The notes under the pieces were generated by a model, which made no database searches, was not told the origin of the DNA, and saw nothing but the letters and a program-made list of their open reading frames with translations. Below are positions 60,181 through 64,000 of a DNA stretch of 64,000 nt, piece by piece. How positions within the stretch are numbered: position 1 is the first letter of the stretch; every line of letters begins with the position of its first letter. The position numbers and the translations under genes are program-made. This DNA comes from Morinoia aosen (Eukaryota > Arthropoda > Malacostraca > Amphipoda > Talitridae), in NCBI GenBank assembly GCA_030386875.1, contig CM059559.1, forward strand, positions 3,345,177-3,409,176. The letters are read 5' to 3'.

Positions 60181-61739
60181 AGGCAAGCGCTTATCACCCG
60201 CTGGTATGCCCAGCCCTTATCACACTTGAGTTACGTTCCAGAAATTGTAGCGTAAGTGCTAGGTCAATGGTACATGGTTTAGCTGTGCTGCTTCAAGTTC
60301 CAAATGCACTTAGATACGAAATACAACATAGTCGAATTAGTGTAAGATGCTTCTGGTTCTAATACGGGAAGCTTTCTTTCTCTTTCTCTCTCCTTATGAC
60401 CATAGGCCACTTACGCACATACCCCGCCTTCTTATGCAAGGATACAGTTTAGGCGCTGGGACAACACGCAGTCAAATCTTTAGAGCTTAAACAGTTAGAA
60501 AATGGTACAACTTTTTATCAATGTCCACGCGCACCAAGACAGAGACAGCTGATGATTCAACGCCTCTTGCTTGTGTTGCCTCCTCAAATCCCGGGGTGCA
60601 ACTGACGTAGTATTGTGAGTGTTGCTTTATACTCTTGGTTCCATGTAGCTTTGTTTCTTTGCTTCCAAATACGTGCCTACCATGGTATGGTAGGCGCTGT
60701 GTAGATAAGCTTTAGGAGCAGCTGTGTAAGTTCTCACGGTGCAATGTAAATTTGTATTAATACCCAACCTGGATGGTAACTAATATCATACATGGTTCTA
60801 CTAACCCACCCTTGTTTGCAGGTCTACCCCTGCGCGCTAGATGAAGTACTTTTTATGTATAGATCCTTTATGTCACAGGTATTTATCTGTTCCACTTTTT
60901 AAATGTTACATTAACAGGCAGGAGCTTCGGTTATTCCTTTTAAGGAGTTCTGTAATCCTTGGGCTTATGTTGTTGATACATAAACTTTACTAATGCTGTA
61001 CATTATTTCATGTTAATAACATTGGCGTATGTGCTTGCTCACGGTAACTGAGCCCTAATTGTCCTAGCTTCGCTATGATGATGGTATGATGACCCACCGG
61101 GAACAGGTTTCCTCATTCTCTTTAACAAATGATGCAGTGAATTATTTAGCTATTGATATACCGATGTGTCCTTGCCACCAAACACTTGATCTGCCACGCA
61201 AAATTTAATTTCGTTCAAAATGTCTATTGTGAGAGGATTCCAATTTCTGTTTTTCCTGAGAAATAGATTTAGGTTTTCAGATTGCCTTTCTTATATATTT
61301 TTAAAGTTTCTCTAGATTTTGGCGGCTTTTTATTTTTCATTTTCAAGAAAATGGTAAAAATAATTTATCTTGAAATAATGTTCCTAGTGCTCTGCTGTTC
61401 AACGTTTTTTATTGCTCCTGTCACCACAAATCTTACAAATATCATCACTACAAAAACCGAGAATATATCCAATACTATATTTTAGCTGACGTCATATTTT
61501 GAATTTTTTCTGCTTTGATGTCGAGAAGATTTTTACATTGATCGATGTCATTGGGTCCACGTTGCCCTGGGGAGACCACTGGCGAGCACGGGGGTAAAAA
61601 GAGACCATATTCCTCGGGCAGTTCAGAGGCCTGTCATCCGAATGATAGATTTGCAGCCTATTGAGGACTGTAGTTGCGCGTTGCCGCCGTCTGATGAATG
61701 GACTTTGGAAAGTCCGCTGTGATATTTTGTTCTGAAAAT

Positions 61740-61990
61740 GTGAGTGTGTCAGATGCAGTCAGTGCCTGATGTTCGTGTGTGTCAGTGCCTGGAGTGTCAG
61801 TGTCTGATGCTTGTTACTGCGTACCTGATGCCCGTCAGTGTGTATGTTATGGATGCTGAGTCTCATCAGTTAGTTAGTACCTGATCGTCAGTGGCGCGCC
61901 TGACGTGTGTCAAGGTGTGCTGATGTGTGTCAGGGTGTGCTGATGTGTGTCAGTGGTGGGCCTGACAATTGTCAGTGGAATGCCTGTTGC
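61740..61990. repeat. GTCAGTG/CTGATG-rich imperfect tandem tract
   Basis: Repeated GTGTGTCAGTGCCTGATG, TGTGTCAGGGTGTGCTGATG and CGTCAGTGG motifs at irregular spacing, typical of a degenerate minisatellite. Confidence 0.65.
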
Positions 61991-63218
61991 TCGTCAGTGG
62001 TATCAAAGACACCAGCAGCTTTGTGATCCACTGGAATTCAATTTAAAATTGAATCACCGTTGTGTAGCTGAATTTCTCGCGAACACGCTAAAAATTATTT
62101 ATTTCTAAATAAACATATGGTGTTCTTTTTCACAAATAAAAATACAAATTTTTCTTCATTCTAGCTCGTACACCCTAAACAAAATTTTTGCTGCACTGCA
62201 ATATTGTTCTGCAGGGGCATTTATTTCCGAGGGCGAATTTAGCCCACAAGTATTGGAGACGTCACTAAAACTTTGAAAAATCGTGGTGACCAATTTTTGA
62301 GCAAAATTCTCACTTCGAAGCAAATTTCATTGAGTGACTGAACTGCGGCAGCTCGACGATAAAGTAACCATTAATTACAGTTCCACTAAAGTAATGATAG
62401 CTGACTAGGTAAGTAACTTTTTGTAACCAATACCTTCTCCTGAAGTACCGAATGTGGTGTGGTATCTGCCATGAAAAGCTTGATGAAGTTAGCTCTCGAA
62501 GTCGGGGTACGTGGCCCAGATCACGGTGTAAAATGAATGTATTACTTTCATTTAAAATGAATGTATCACTATGCCTTTCATGGTTGCTACAAAGGGGAAA
62601 GAATGAAGTGAACAGATGCAAAGTGAATCAAACATCATGCCATTTACTGATTACTCTATAGGCCATTGGAACAAAATTTAACGTAAAATTCATAGACTTT
62701 TTGTTCAGGTACACTTGAAGTGTAGCTCCAACGAGACAATTGCATGTTGTAGAAGAATCTTTATTTGCTCGCGAATGTTAGATTAGACAATCAATTCAAA
62801 TATCTCAAATGAAAAGGCACCCTAGTTTTTGTCATTGTTTCATCCCCTCATTGCAGATATTTACATGTTTATTAATTAATTGGAGAACATAATTCGTTGC
62901 AATAATTAATGTTTCCCCAACGCTTAAGACCTATTAACGTAGTTTTATAGAGTAATTTTTGCTGATCCCAGACTGGTAGAAGATATAATTGACGTTGCTG
63001 CAACGACAAGTCAGCCCGGGTTTGCACTGCAGTATATTAATTCTCTCTTTTTCTACACACAATTCCGACCTGCACCGCTGCACTGCACCTCTCCGCCTCC
63101 TCTGCACCCCCACGCCGCCCCCACCACGACTGCAATTTTTGCATTATTGTTCTTTTATTTACCCTCACATTAATGGGATGCTGCTGGGCAACGGGAGCAC
63201 GTCCCTTGACCGACCACG

Positions 63219-63392
63219 TCACTTCCCTCCCCTCCCACGTTGACGGACTTCCCCCCTCTCATATCTACGGACTTCCCCCCTCTCATATTGACGGACTTCC
63301 ACCCTCTAACATTGACGGACTTCCCCCCTCTCACATTGACGGACTTCCCCCCTCTCACATTGACGGACTTCCCCCCTCTCATATTGACGGCC
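63219..63392. repeat. 24-bp minisatellite
   Basis: About seven copies of a 24-bp unit GACGGACTTCCCCCCTCTCA plus CATT, with minor variants (CATATC, CACCCTCTAAC). The 24-bp period keeps frames open on both strands (IDGLPPSH on +, VRGGKSVN on -), which I do not take as coding. Confidence 0.85.
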
Positions 63393-64000
63393 ACTGGAAT
63401 GTGATGCCCGTCACTGATTTGGAAATGACATTCAACGTGGCTCGTGATGATCGTGACTTCAACGCACCTTTGCAACGGGGTAATCGATTTTTTTTCATGA
63501 AAACACAATCTACATGGAAATGTTTTGTTTTCCTGGAAATCACCATGCAAATATCGTATGCGGTGTTGATTTTTAGACCGCTTGATTAATTGTTGTTTTT
63601 TTGGTTGTGGTTAATGCTCTAAAAATATGAACGTTAGGTTTTTGTTCCAATGGTATTATTATTAAAACATGATTTTGTGAAAATGAACTTTAAATTTAGA
63701 ACTTTAATGTTTGATAACCTCGCACCTCTTGGTTGAAATGTTCAACTTGCGAAAAAGTGTTAAAAATATCTCTCAAAATTTATTGTTACTTGGAAAACAT
63801 TTTCATTCATTGCAAAATCAATCCATATATCCTCTGAACAACATACTGGATTCATTTTCTGAAAAGTCGTCCTTATTCTGGAAATACTACAACTTCAAAA
63901 CATGATGATGAAACCCTACATTCAATGATCCAAACACGTGCCAAAAGCACGTTTGAATGAGGTATTGTGCTCAACCTCGCTGCAATTGTGGACGAACATT

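Larger units (their letters stand above)
52137..64000 (+). other. Intron 6, incomplete in window (at least 11.9 kb)
   Basis: Starts with GTGAGT at 52137. I searched for a continuation of the ANF-receptor domain and found none. Recognised contents are a dispersed R1 copy (59985-60180), a GTCAGTG-rich tract (61740-61990) and a 24-bp array (63219-63392). Three loosely similar GACGTCCATTATCTCTGTCT / TCACATGGA segments lie at 55240-55400. The rest shows only short frames and AT-rich DNA. Confidence 0.6.

Noticed and set aside
60820..60870. Exon after TTGTTTGCAG
   Set aside because: A good acceptor-like motif, but the downstream sequence has early stops and no family similarity.

Overview
This is a eukaryotic window, almost certainly from an arthropod and probably an insect with a large, intron-rich genome. 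The evidence is one multi-exon gene with GT-AG introns from 1.0 to 22.9 kb, tRNA-derived SINEs, remnants of animal hAT (ZBED-type) and Tc1/mariner-type transposases, TTAA-flanked MITEs, and a very heavy minisatellite load. I see no bacterial gene organisation, no CRISPR array and no rRNA genes. The species cannot be fixed from the sequence.

The only protein gene I can support is the 5' part of a membrane receptor guanylate cyclase on the + strand. Six coding exons were found: 10506-11700 (ATG at 10516), 21450-21599, 44497-44571, 46807-47008, 50740-50895 and 51931-52136. All join in consistent phase (0, 0, 0, 1, 1) and give 658 codons: signal peptide, an unusual N-terminal extension of about 310 residues, and most of the extracellular ANF-receptor (type I periplasmic-binding fold) ligand-binding domain. 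The exon borders were checked against what I know of Drosophila Gyc76C-type receptors: conserved blocks on both sides of each junction fall next to each other without gaps. The transmembrane segment, kinase-homology domain and cyclase domain must lie beyond position 64000. A strong 3' splice site at 10505 implies at least one untranslated exon upstream, which I could not locate.

Layout. 1-10505: upstream DNA or 5' UTR intron, with an inverted-repeat element with TA ends (4514-5781), a CTG/TTG-rich tract and a 32-bp minisatellite. 11701-21449 (intron 1): a 21-bp array rich in CAGCTG, another 21-bp array, and seven 140-bp repeats. 21600-44496 (intron 2): 31 head-to-tail copies of the exon 2 splice donor, a dead mariner transposase, TTAA MITEs, two SINEs, a 9.6-kb 27-bp minisatellite of about 355 units with nested block duplications, a dead hAT transposase and a 48-bp array. 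44572-51930 (introns 3-5): small foldback elements, a TTAA MITE, and a second case of splice-donor duplication after exon 5. 52137-64000: intron 6, mostly without recognisable features.

The most unusual observation is that two different exons of this one gene (exons 2 and 5) end in tandem arrays that repeat the exon/intron boundary itself, so many near-identical 5' splice sites lie in a row. The very long open frames at 29.6-39.3 kb and 43.4-44.2 kb are by-products of repeat units whose length is a multiple of three, and I do not annotate them as genes.
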